The notes below the pieces were generated by a model that saw nothing but the letters and a program-made list of their open reading frames with translations, ran no database searches and was not told where the DNA came from. Positions 24,856 through 32,798 of a stretch of 55,622 nt of DNA are shown one piece after another. Location of the stretch: NCBI GenBank assembly GCA_900552645.1, contig USAN01000014.1:1-55622 (forward strand). The letters are read 5' to 3'. This DNA is from an uncultured Bacteroides sp. (GTDB lineage: Bacteria; Bacteroidota; Bacteroidia; Bacteroidales; Bacteroidaceae). The position numbers and the translations under genes are program-made. Every line of letters starts with the position of its first letter. Position 1 is the stretch's first letter.

Positions 24856-25854
24856 ATGGGGAAAAGATTATCCGAAAATCTATCTTCATTATATATTGAG
24901 GCAGCCAACTCTTTGAAACCTAAAAATAGTAGGAAAAAAATTGTGGCTTATGTAGAAAGTTATGATGACATATCTTTCTGGCGGTCTTTTTTTGCCGATT
25001 ACGAAAATGATACTTATTGGTTTGAGGTAATGCTTCCATCGCAGACTACTTTGGCAAAAGGGAAGAAGACTGTGCTTATGAATCAGCTTGGACCCCAACT
25101 TGGCGATAATATGATTGCATGTGTAGATAGTGATTATGATTATCTTTTACAAGGAATTACACCGACTTCCAAATATATAATAGAGAATAAATATGTATTT
25201 CATACTTATGCATATGCTATTGAGAATTATCAATGTTATGCAGAAGGACTTCATGAGGTTTGTGTAATGGCAACTCTAAACGATCATCCTATTATAGATT
25301 TTTCTGCTTTCATGAAATTATATTCCCAGATTGCATATCCTCTTTTCGTATGGTCTGTATGGTTTTACAGAAAACATATTCTGAACGAATTTTCATTGCT
25401 TGAATTCTGTTCTTTCGTAAGAATAGAACAGGTAAGTATAAATCATCCTGAACGGGCTTTGGAAGTTATGGAAAGGAAGGTGAGGCACAAAGTTCAAGAA
25501 CTAGAGCATAAACATTCGGCTGCTTTGGGTGAAATAGAAAGAATGAAGATAGAATTTAAATCACTAGGAGTAACTCCTGAAAATACATACATGTTCATAC
25601 AGGGACATCATATAATGGATAATGTAGTAATGAAATTGCTTATTCCTGTATGTAATAAACTCAGAAATGAGCGAGAACAAGAAATTATGCATCTGGCACA
25701 ACATAATATGCAGATGAATAATGAGCTGACAAGTTATCAAAGGAGACAATTAGATGTAGATATAATTCTGAGAAAGCATACAGCATATAAATTGTCGCCT
25801 TTGTATGATAGAATGAAAAACGATATTGAGAAGTTCCTACAAAATATAAAATAA
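24856..25854 (+). CDS. DUF4435 (TOPRIM-like) protein, AriB-like
   Basis: The 332-residue product has the DUF4435 layout: a TOPRIM-like core with the acidic E34 in VAYVESYDD and the DSDYD motif at residues 91-95 (D91, D93), spaced as in TOPRIM nucleases. In PARIS, the DUF4435 protein AriB is the toxic effector released by the ATPase AriA and acts as a nuclease; the catalytic acidic residues are retained here. The C-terminal half is helical and charged (EVMERKVRHKVQELEHKHSAALGE), probably a coiled coil. It lies seven bases after the ATPase gene, and a GH2 gene starts only five bases after its stop. Assignment to DUF4435 is from recognised sequence features, not a search. Confidence 0.8.
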   Translation: MGKRLSENLSSLYIEAANSLKPKNSRKKIVAYVESYDDISFWRSFFADYENDTYWFEVMLPSQTTLAKGKKTVLMNQLGPQLGDNMIACVDSDYDYLLQGITPTSKYIIENKYVFHTYAYAIENYQCYAEGLHEVCVMATLNDHPIIDFSAFMKLYSQIAYPLFVWSVWFYRKHILNEFSLLEFCSFVRIEQVSINHPERALEVMERKVRHKVQELEHKHSAALGEIERMKIEFKSLGVTPENTYMFIQGHHIMDNVVMKLLIPVCNKLRNEREQEIMHLAQHNMQMNNELTSYQRRQLDVDIILRKHTAYKLSPLYDRMKNDIEKFLQNIK

Positions 25855-25859
25855 AACAG

Positions 25860-28682
25860 ATGAGAACCTTATTTCTGATATTAATGCTAGCATGTCTACA
25901 GGCATCATTCTGTCAAGAACAAATAGATTTAAGCGGTAAATGGAAGCTTTTTCTTGACTATAAAAATCAACATACTATTAATAATCCTTCAGAGATAGTC
26001 TTTGATGATTCCATATCTTTGCCTTCTAGCTTGGATGAATCACATAAAGGTATACTACAGGAATATACAACGACTGACAGACTTTCCAGAAAATATGCTT
26101 TTGTAGGAAAAGCATGGTATGAGAAAGATGTTGTAATTCCCAAGTCATGGAAAGATAAGAATATTGAACTAGTTATTGAACGTACCAAACCCTCTATGTT
26201 GTGGATTGACGGGAAACTGATTGGAGAGAATTCTATAATATCTGCACCTCAGAAATATATTTTATCTACTCTTTTATATCCTGGTAAACATACAATTACT
26301 ATTTTAGTGAATAATGGTAATGATAACAAGTTACCCAATACTGTTGCTTCTTCTCATATGTGGAGTGAAGATACTCAGACAAATTGGAATGGCTTACTTG
26401 GTAAGATTCAGATTGTTGCAAAAGGAAAAGTAACTTTTAATAATGTAAAGTGTTACAGTGATATTGAAAATAAGAGAATAATAATAAAAGGATCATTGGT
26501 TAATCATACTAAGCTAAATGAGAGTGTAGTATTGAAAATTAATGATAAAACTATTAAATATAAGTTGATACCAGGTATAAATACTTTTTCCGAATATTTT
26601 ATTCCCAATCGAGAAATCAACTTATGGAGTGAGTTCTCTCCTTCATTATATGATTGTAACCTCTCAATTATATGCAATGATGGAGTGACTGATACAAAGA
26701 ATATAACTACAGCTCTTAGAACATTTAAGACGAATAAACGACATTTTCTAATAAATAATACTTCTACTTTTTTACGAGGAAAGCATGATGCCTGTGTTTT
26801 CCCGATTACCGGATATCCACCGATGGAAGTTTGTGAATGGGTAAGATACTTCTATATATTGAAATCTTTTGGTTTCAATCATGTGAGATTTCATTCATGG
26901 TGCCCACCCGAGGCTGCTTTTACTGCTGCCGATATGGCAGGGTTTTATCTTCAACCTGAATTGCCTATGTGGGGAGAAGTTGCAGATAGTATGAGTAATC
27001 CTGTAAATCAGTTCCTTTATCGGGAAGGTTGTGCCATTCTTGATGAATATGGAAATCATCCGTCTTTTGTGATGTTTTCAAATGGTAATGAATTATGGGG
27101 AAACGTTGTGGGAATACAAGCTCTTACATCCTCCTTGCGTAGCTATGATTCAAGACCACTTTTTACTTTAGGCTCAAACCATCATCTTGGATGGTTGGGT
27201 GAACAGGAAGATGAGGATTATATGGTTACTTGTAGAGTAGGTGGAGTGGAAGATTCCATTTATACTCCACATGTGAGGAGTTCTTTTTCTTTTGCTGATG
27301 CAAAAGATGGTGGTTATTTGAATGGGACATATCCTAATACATTGATGAACTTTGATAATGGAGTTTCATTCTCAAAGAAACCTGTAATTGCTCATGAAAC
27401 AGGACAGTTTCAAGTTTATCCAGACGAAAGAGAGTTAAATAAATATATTGGAATACTTGAACCATATAATCTTAAGAAATTAATACATAATGCTATAGAA
27501 AATCATGGAGCAGAAAAAATAGAAAAATTTTTTAAGGCTAGCGGAGCATTGAGTGCTTTATGCTATAAAGCCGATATTGAGATGACTCTGAGAACAAAAA
27601 ATATTGCCGGATTTCAGATGCTCGACATACAGGATTTTCCCGGGCAAGGGACGGCTCTGATAGGTATGCTTGATGCTTTTATGAATAATAAAGGAATAAT
27701 AACTCCGGAAGAATTTAAAAGATACAATAATGTAATAGTACCATTATGGAGTTCGGCAAGATATGTATGGGATAATAATGAAAATATTACTGGTACTGTA
27801 CAACTTTTTAATTATGATGCTACTACTATAAATGATTTAGATATAGAATGGACTCTTACTAACGAAGATGGAAAATCAGTGAAACAGGGAAATATAAAGG
27901 TTTGTAATGTTAAGAGAGGATTGATGAATTGTGGAAAACTGGATATTCCAGTTAATGATGTAAATAAAGCATCAATTATGAAGCTGAACATAAAAGTGGC
28001 CGGAACAGAGTATCAGAATACTTGGAATCTTTGGATATATCCTTCAAATGATAAAATAAAAGTAGGTAGAGATGTTAAATTCTTCTCTACAGTTGACAAT
28101 AATCTTATATCATATCTAAATAATGGAGGTAAAGCTATCCTTATACCCAATTTTAGCAAATATGAATCCCAAACTGTAGGAGGCTTGTTCACTAATGATT
28201 ATTGGAATTATTCAATGTTCAAATCTATATCCGAGAATGCCGGAAAAGCTGTATCTCCAGGTACGCTAGGATATTTAATAGATAATGAACATCCATTATT
28301 AAAAATATTCCCTACATCTTTCCATAGTGATTGGCAATGGTGGAGTATTGCCCGTATAACTCGTCCATTGATAACAGACAGTCTAAATTCAAAAATAAAT
28401 TATATAGTAGAGGCTATAGATAATATACAAAGAAATCATTCATTAGGAGTACTTTTTGAAGTTAAAGTAGGAAAGGGGAGGTTGCTGATTTGTATGAGTG
28501 ATATAGTGAATAATCGCATAAAATATAAAGAGTGTAATCAGTTATATAAATCAATATGTAAATATGTATCTTCAAAAGACTTTAATCCGGTTTCTACATT
28601 AACCCCAAGTCAATTACTATCTCTATTTAATGCTAATTATTATGATAATATCAAAGGTGTAAAAAATGTATCCTATGAATAA
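25860..28682 (+). CDS. Secreted glycoside hydrolase family 2 enzyme
   Basis: The 940-residue protein starts with a signal peptide (residues 1-18, ending SFCQ). It has the GH2 plan: jelly-roll sugar-binding domain (about 25-185, DLSGKWKLFLDY), an immunoglobulin-like domain, and a TIM barrel (about 300-620) with the acid/base glutamate E411 in NGNELWG and probable nucleophile E513 in IAHETGQ. The conserved segments FLRGKHDACVFP and FHSWCPPEAAF precede the active site. A further C-terminal beta-rich part completes it. Specificity (galactosidase, glucuronidase, mannosidase or other) cannot be read from these motifs. It acts in the periplasm or at the surface, and the SGNH esterase encoded 15 bases downstream may deacetylate the same glycan. 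Confidence 0.88.
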   Translation: MRTLFLILMLACLQASFCQEQIDLSGKWKLFLDYKNQHTINNPSEIVFDDSISLPSSLDESHKGILQEYTTTDRLSRKYAFVGKAWYEKDVVIPKSWKDKNIELVIERTKPSMLWIDGKLIGENSIISAPQKYILSTLLYPGKHTITILVNNGNDNKLPNTVASSHMWSEDTQTNWNGLLGKIQIVAKGKVTFNNVKCYSDIENKRIIIKGSLVNHTKLNESVVLKINDKTIKYKLIPGINTFSEYFIPNREINLWSEFSPSLYDCNLSIICNDGVTDTKNITTALRTFKTNKRHFLINNTSTFLRGKHDACVFPITGYPPMEVCEWVRYFYILKSFGFNHVRFHSWCPPEAAFTAADMAGFYLQPELPMWGEVADSMSNPVNQFLYREGCAILDEYGNHPSFVMFSNGNELWGNVVGIQALTSSLRSYDSRPLFTLGSNHHLGWLGEQEDEDYMVTCRVGGVEDSIYTPHVRSSFSFADAKDGGYLNGTYPNTLMNFDNGVSFSKKPVIAHETGQFQVYPDERELNKYIGILEPYNLKKLIHNAIENHGAEKIEKFFKASGALSALCYKADIEMTLRTKNIAGFQMLDIQDFPGQGTALIGMLDAFMNNKGIITPEEFKRYNNVIVPLWSSARYVWDNNENITGTVQLFNYDATTINDLDIEWTLTNEDGKSVKQGNIKVCNVKRGLMNCGKLDIPVNDVNKASIMKLNIKVAGTEYQNTWNLWIYPSNDKIKVGRDVKFFSTVDNNLISYLNNGGKAILIPNFSKYESQTVGGLFTNDYWNYSMFKSISENAGKAVSPGTLGYLIDNEHPLLKIFPTSFHSDWQWWSIARITRPLITDSLNSKINYIVEAIDNIQRNHSLGVLFEVKVGKGRLLICMSDIVNNRIKYKECNQLYKSICKYVSSKDFNPVSTLTPSQLLSLFNANYYDNIKGVKNVSYE

Positions 28683-28697
28683 ATTAAATATATTATT

Positions 28698-30134
28698 ATG
28701 AAAAAGATCTTTTTTATTTTGTTATCCGTATTGTTCTTATCTACTACTGTAAAGGCTCAATACTATTCAAAAGAAGCAGGTGAATTAAAGATTCCTGCTC
28801 TGTTAAGTGATAATATGATATTGCAGCAGTCTTCACAGGTTAATTTGTGGGGGGAAGGAATTCCTGATTCTAAAGTTGTAATAGCAACATCTTGGAATAA
28901 ATCAGAGAGTGTTGTGAAAGTAAATTCTAAAGGAAGATGGGAAACTAAAATTACAACTCCTTCAGCTACTTCGGCATCACAAACTATAACAATAAAGAAT
29001 GGCGATAGAAGTATCAAACTTGAAAATGTTCTTATAGGTGAGGTGTGGTTTGGATCAGGACAATCAAATATGGAAATGCCTCTGAAGGGCTTCAATAATT
29101 GTCCTATAAACGGAGCAAATAAGGAAGTGGCATTGGCTGCCAACAATAAACTTGTCAGATATGTTACAATAAAGAGAACTGCTTCCGATACTCCGCAAGA
29201 ATATTGCAATAGTGATGGTTGGAAAGATTGTAACTCTAATAATGCACCCGAATTTGGAGCAACTGCATACTATTTTGCAAAGATGCTTTCTCAGGCATTA
29301 GGAATTCCTGTAGGAATAGTAAACTGCAGTTGGGGAGGCTCTTCGGTTGAAGGATGGTTGCCTAGAGAAATTGTTGAAACTTATAAAGATATAAAAATAG
29401 GAGCGCCGGTAGATTATGAATTTCGTAAGCCTTTTATTATGTATAATGGAATGTTAAAGGCATCGTCGAAATATACGGTTAAAGGCTTCCTATGGTATCA
29501 AGGAGAATCAAATGTTGGTAAACCCGATTATGCTCAGCGTCTTTCAACTATGGTTGATTTATGGAGAAAAATGTGGCAACAAGGTGAATTACCTTTCTAT
29601 GAAGTGGAGATTGCTCCTTATAATTATGGCGATGGTACATGGGGAGCACGCCTTCGTGAACAGCAGTATAAGGCACAGTCTATAATTAGTAATAGCGGAA
29701 TGATTTCTACTAATGATCTTGTACAGCCATTCGAATTGAATCAAATTCATCCTATGGAAAAAGAAAAGGTAGGTGAAAGATTATGTAATATGGCATTGAA
29801 TAATACATATGGTTACAAAACTGTTGGTTGTCGCGGTCCAGAATACAAAAATATGGAGACAGACGCAGATAAGGCACTTATATATTTTAATAATGTAGAA
29901 GCTGGATATAATAGAGCCGACGGAATAGAAGGATTTGAGATAGCAGGCGAAGATAAAAAATTCTATCCTGCAAAAGCAACAATGATGTGGCAAAAAAATT
30001 GTATAGTTGTTACTGCTCCAGAAGTAAAAACTCCTGTAGCAGTTAGATACTGTTTCAAGAATTTTCAAATAGGTAACTTATATAATATTTATCAGTTGCC
30101 TGCTGTGCCTTTCCGTACAGATAATTGGGATTAA
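28698..30134 (+). CDS. Sialate O-acetylesterase-like SGNH esterase
   Basis: This 478-residue secreted protein (signal peptide about residues 1-20, ending VKAQ) has the SASA/SGNH architecture: an N-terminal beta domain (LLSDNMILQQSSQVNLWGEG), block I GSGQSNMEMPL with nucleophile S123, NCSWGGSSVEGWLP, FLWYQGESNVG and the catalytic-histidine block QIHPMEKEKVGERL. The residue three before that histidine is Asn, whereas many SGNH enzymes have Asp in a DxxH motif, so the charge relay may differ. Family members remove O-acetyl groups from sialic acid or from plant polysaccharides such as xylan. Being 15 bases after the GH2 gene, it most likely works on acetylated side chains of the same substrate. 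Confidence 0.88.
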   Translation: MKKIFFILLSVLFLSTTVKAQYYSKEAGELKIPALLSDNMILQQSSQVNLWGEGIPDSKVVIATSWNKSESVVKVNSKGRWETKITTPSATSASQTITIKNGDRSIKLENVLIGEVWFGSGQSNMEMPLKGFNNCPINGANKEVALAANNKLVRYVTIKRTASDTPQEYCNSDGWKDCNSNNAPEFGATAYYFAKMLSQALGIPVGIVNCSWGGSSVEGWLPREIVETYKDIKIGAPVDYEFRKPFIMYNGMLKASSKYTVKGFLWYQGESNVGKPDYAQRLSTMVDLWRKMWQQGELPFYEVEIAPYNYGDGTWGARLREQQYKAQSIISNSGMISTNDLVQPFELNQIHPMEKEKVGERLCNMALNNTYGYKTVGCRGPEYKNMETDADKALIYFNNVEAGYNRADGIEGFEIAGEDKKFYPAKATMMWQKNCIVVTAPEVKTPVAVRYCFKNFQIGNLYNIYQLPAVPFRTDNWD

Positions 30135-30145
30135 TATGATAACTG

Positions 30146-30180
30146 ATTATCCTCTGCATATTTTATATGCAGAGGATAAT
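30146..30180. terminator. Perfect 15-bp hairpin between esterase gene and pfkA
   Basis: Arms 30146-30160 and 30166-30180 are exactly complementary with a five-base loop. No T run follows, so it may be a weak terminator, an mRNA-stabilising 3' hairpin or a 5' element of pfkA rather than a classical terminator. Confidence 0.6.
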
Positions 30181-30200
30181 ATTAAAATACTTTAGTTAAT

Positions 30201-31181
30201 ATGAAGACAATTAAGTGTATAGGAGTATTAACATCCGGAGGTGATGCTTCCGGAATGAATGCAGCCATAAGAGCTGTAACTCGTAGTGCTATATGTAAAG
30301 GATTTATAGTTAAAGGCATTTATAGAGGGTATGAAGGATTGATAAATGGTGATGTTCATGAGATGACTACTCAGGATGTAAGTAGCATAATTCAACGTGG
30401 AGGTACAATATTAAAGACTGCCAGATCTGCAGATTTTATGACACCTGAAGGGCGAAAGAAGGCTTATGATACAATGCAGCGTGAAAATATTGATGCTCTG
30501 ATTATAATAGGTGGCAACGGTTCGCTGGCTGGTGCAAAGATTCTAGCAGAAGAATATGATGTACCTTGTATAGGGTTGCCCGGAACTATTGATAATGATC
30601 TTTATGGTACTGATGTAACTATAGGGTATGATACAGCTCTTAATACTATTGTAGAGTGTGTAGACAAGATTCGTGATACTGCTACTTCACATGACAGAAT
30701 ATTTTTCGTTGAGGTTATGGGACGAGATGCAGGATTTCTTGCTCAGAATAGTGCTATAGCATCTGGAGCCGAAGCAGCCATAATTCCTGAAGATAGAACG
30801 GATGTTGATCAACTTGAGAAGTTTATTGGACGTGGCTTTCGAAAGACAAAGAATAGCAGTATAGTTATAGTGTCCGAAAGCCAGAAAGATGGAGGTGCAA
30901 TGCATTATGCAGAGCGTGTAAAAAAAGAATATCCACAGTATGATGTACGGGTAACTATATTAGGCCATTTGCAACGTGGAGGTTCGCCTAGTGCAGGCGA
31001 TAGGATATTGGCCAGCCGTTTGGGAGTAGGTGCAATTGATGCTATCCTTGATGGACAGCGGAATGTAATGATTGGAATAAGAAATAATGAAGTCGTATAT
31101 GTTCCCTTCATTGATGCAATAAAAAAAGACAAACCCATCGATAAAGATCTTATAGGTATTCTCGATGAGTTGTCAATTTGA
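30201..31181 (+). CDS. pfkA: ATP-dependent 6-phosphofructokinase
   Basis: PfkA phosphorylates fructose 6-phosphate to the 1,6-bisphosphate, the committed step of glycolysis, in the cytosol. The nucleotide loop TSGGDASGMNAAIRA, the active-site GTIDNDLYGTDVTIGYDTA and the effector/substrate segment EVMGRDAGFLAQNSAIASGA are intact, as is LGHLQRGGSPSAGDR. The 326 residues match the short homotetrameric ATP-type enzyme. The G at position 12 (TSGGD) and GGNGSL are usual for ATP use. There is no clear -7 box directly upstream, and a perfect hairpin at 30146-30180 sits in front of the gene. It converges on the HAD phosphatase gene. Confidence 0.95.
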   Translation: MKTIKCIGVLTSGGDASGMNAAIRAVTRSAICKGFIVKGIYRGYEGLINGDVHEMTTQDVSSIIQRGGTILKTARSADFMTPEGRKKAYDTMQRENIDALIIIGGNGSLAGAKILAEEYDVPCIGLPGTIDNDLYGTDVTIGYDTALNTIVECVDKIRDTATSHDRIFFVEVMGRDAGFLAQNSAIASGAEAAIIPEDRTDVDQLEKFIGRGFRKTKNSSIVIVSESQKDGGAMHYAERVKKEYPQYDVRVTILGHLQRGGSPSAGDRILASRLGVGAIDAILDGQRNVMIGIRNNEVVYVPFIDAIKKDKPIDKDLIGILDELSI

Positions 31182-31189
31182 GAATTATA

Positions 31190-31837
31190 TTATATAAGCG
31201 GAAGAATCTCTTCCGCTTTCTCTATTACGGCCACAGGATTATGTGCTTCAAGTTCAGTTCGAGGACGAAAGCCCCATGCTACTCCAACCACTTCTACATT
31301 GGCATTTTTTGCAGTTTCCATATCTACATTAGAATCTCCTACATATAATGTTTCTTCACGTTCAACATCAGCTTTTTCGATAATTTCATTTATGATAGAA
31401 GGATGAGGCTTAGATGGAACTCCTTCACGTTGACCTAGTACTTGTGTGAATTTTATGTTCGGGAAATAGAATTCTACAAGTTTGTCTGTAGCTTCCTGAT
31501 ATTTATTTGATGCTATTGCCAATTTAATACCCATTGCCTGCAATTTTTCCAGTAATTCTGGCATTCCATCATAAGGCTTACTAAGATCATTGTTGTGTTT
31601 GTTATAATACGGAATAAATTCCGATCGTATTTTCAATACATTTTCTTCAGTACGTTTCTCTTTAGGCAATGCTCTTTCAAATAGCTTGTTTATGCCGTTG
31701 CCTACAAAAAATTTATAACTCTCTATATCATGTTTGGGATAACCATATATAGATAATGCGTGGTTTGTAGCTGTTGCAAGATCTGCAATTGTATTGAGTA
31801 GTGTTCCGTCTAGGTCAAATATTACAAGTTTCTTCAT
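31190..31837 (-). CDS. HAD-family phosphatase, phosphoglycolate phosphatase-like
   Basis: This 215-residue protein is a HAD hydrolase with a helical cap, similar to phosphoglycolate phosphatase (Gph). Motif I is DLDGT (D8 nucleophile, D10 acid/base), motif II is the serine/threonine of IASNK, motif III includes the lysine in SKPHP, and motif IV is GDSNVDMETAKNA. The signature VGVAWGFRPRTELE at the C-terminal end is common in Gph-type proteins. It probably removes phosphate from 2-phosphoglycolate or a related small metabolite. It is transcribed leftwards from a -7 box at 31860-31867 and shares a terminator hairpin with pfkA. Confidence 0.88.
   Translation of the reverse strand: MKKLVIFDLDGTLLNTIADLATATNHALSIYGYPKHDIESYKFFVGNGINKLFERALPKEKRTEENVLKIRSEFIPYYNKHNNDLSKPYDGMPELLEKLQAMGIKLAIASNKYQEATDKLVEFYFPNIKFTQVLGQREGVPSKPHPSIINEIIEKADVEREETLYVGDSNVDMETAKNANVEVVGVAWGFRPRTELEAHNPVAVIEKAEEILPLI
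31196..31218. terminator. Bidirectional terminator, pfkA and HAD phosphatase genes
   Basis: A perfect 10-bp inverted repeat (AAGCGGAAGA 31196-31205, TCTTCCGCTT 31209-31218) lies in the 3' end of the phosphatase coding region, just after the pfkA stop. A pyrimidine-rich run follows on the plus strand. Confidence 0.65.
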
Positions 31838-31859
31838 ATTATATCTTTATTTATATATG

Positions 31860-31867
31860 CAAAGTTA
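31860..31867 (-). promoter_or_regulatory. -7 box of the HAD phosphatase gene
   Basis: Minus-strand TAACTTTG, perfect match, 22 bases from the ATG. It is one base from the divergent -7 box at 31869. Confidence 0.75.
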
Positions 31868-31868
31868 T

Positions 31869-31876
31869 TATTTTTG
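31869..31876 (+). promoter_or_regulatory. -7 box of the nitroreductase gene
   Basis: TATTTTTG, a perfect TAnnTTTG, puts the transcript start near 31882. That excludes the upstream ATG at 31801 as start and supports 31894 or 31900. Confidence 0.75.
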
Positions 31877-31899
31877 CGTGCAAACAAAATATAATGGTT

Positions 31900-32400
31900 A
31901 TGAACTTTCTGGAATTGGTAAAGAAAAGATATTCTTGTCGTAAGTATTCAAATAAAAAACCCGAACAAGAAAAGCTAGATTACATAATGGAATGTGTTCG
32001 TTATGCTCCATCTGCCGTAAATCTTCAACCGTGGAGATTTCGTATTGTTACAGAGAAAGAACAGTTGGAAGAGTTGTATAATTGCTATAAGCGTGAATGG
32101 ATAAGAACTGCGCCGTGTATAATAGTGGTATGTGGAAATCATGAAGAATCATGGCACAGAAGATATGATGATAAGGATCATGCCGACATAGATGCTGCCA
32201 TAGCAACAGAACACCTTTGTATTGCGGCAACCGAGCAAGGACTGGCCACTTGCTGGGTATGTAATTTTGATGTTATACTTTGCCGTGATTATCTTAAATT
32301 ACCTTATCATATAGAACCTATTGCCTTGATACCAATAGGATATGCCGAAGATCAAATTGATGAAAAGAAAAGAAAATCTATTGATGAAATATTAATATAG
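31900..32400 (+). CDS. Nitroreductase-family protein
   Basis: The 166-residue protein is a small FMN-dependent nitroreductase-family oxidoreductase. Typical features are RYSCRKYS near the N-terminus (FMN phosphate binding), the segment YAPSAVNLQPWRFRIV, and DIDAAIATEHLCIAATEQGLATCWV in the second half. Such enzymes reduce nitro groups, quinones or flavins with NAD(P)H. The frame is open from 31801, but the -7 box at 31869-31876 shows that the start must be ATG 31894 or 31900; I choose 31900 (MNFLELVKKRYSC). It is a single-gene unit with a terminator at 32465-32505. Confidence 0.88.
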   Translation: MNFLELVKKRYSCRKYSNKKPEQEKLDYIMECVRYAPSAVNLQPWRFRIVTEKEQLEELYNCYKREWIRTAPCIIVVCGNHEESWHRRYDDKDHADIDAAIATEHLCIAATEQGLATCWVCNFDVILCRDYLKLPYHIEPIALIPIGYAEDQIDEKKRKSIDEILI

Positions 32401-32458
32401 AATTTAATTTATTAGTAAGGTTTAATTTAATATTCTGCTTATTTTAAATTAAATTGTT

Positions 32459-32466
32459 TATTTTTG
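32459..32466 (+). promoter_or_regulatory. -7 box candidate for the oad operon
   Basis: TATTTTTG directly abuts the nitroreductase terminator hairpin. A transcript starting near 32473 would begin inside the 5' arm of that hairpin and so escape it. Confidence 0.5.
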
Positions 32467-32505
32467 AGAGATTATGTGTAAAAAGTACATAATCTCTCAT
32501 TTTTT
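32465..32505 (+). terminator. Nitroreductase terminator
   Basis: A perfect 13-bp stem (TGAGAGATTATGT 32465-32477, ACATAATCTCTCA 32487-32499) is followed by six T residues. Confidence 0.9.
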
Positions 32506-32522
32506 AATTAATTATTTATTTT

Positions 32523-32774
32523 ATGGAAAACATAGGAATAGGATTGATGTTGATGGTAGTTGGTATGGCTACCGTTTTCGTTATTCTTCTAATTGTTATC
32601 TATCTTGGAAAATATCTCATTTATCTTGTTAACAAATTTGCTCCAGAAGAGACTATTAAAAAAGTATCTTCAATCAGTCATACTACAGATACCGGAGCAA
32701 TGGATGCCATTAAGTCGGCAGTTGACATTTTGACTGCAGGTAAAGGAAAAGTAGTGAAAATAGAGAAGTTATAA
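32523..32774 (+). CDS. oadG: Sodium-pump decarboxylase gamma subunit (OadG)
   Basis: The 83-residue protein has a single membrane helix (about residues 5-33, GLMLMVVGMATVFVILLIVIY) and a short hydrophilic tail, as in the gamma subunit of oxaloacetate decarboxylase, which holds the alpha and beta subunits together. It is the first gene of an oadG-oadA-oadB operon, 24 bases before oadA. The tail lacks the proline-rich linker of the enterobacterial protein but has the usual size for Bacteroidales. Confidence 0.88.
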   Translation: MENIGIGLMLMVVGMATVFVILLIVIYLGKYLIYLVNKFAPEETIKKVSSISHTTDTGAMDAIKSAVDILTAGKGKVVKIEKL

Positions 32775-32798
32775 CCCAAAACAAAAGCGCGTAAAACA

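Noticed and set aside
24018..25854. Calling the ATPase/DUF4435 pair a proven PARIS defence system
   Set aside because: Architecture and key residues fit, but the ATPase is shorter and there is no defence-island context; it is kept as a hypothesis only.
31801..31899. Upstream extension of the nitroreductase ORF
   Set aside because: It overlaps both divergent promoters and the start of the HAD phosphatase gene; the extra residues are not nitroreductase-like.
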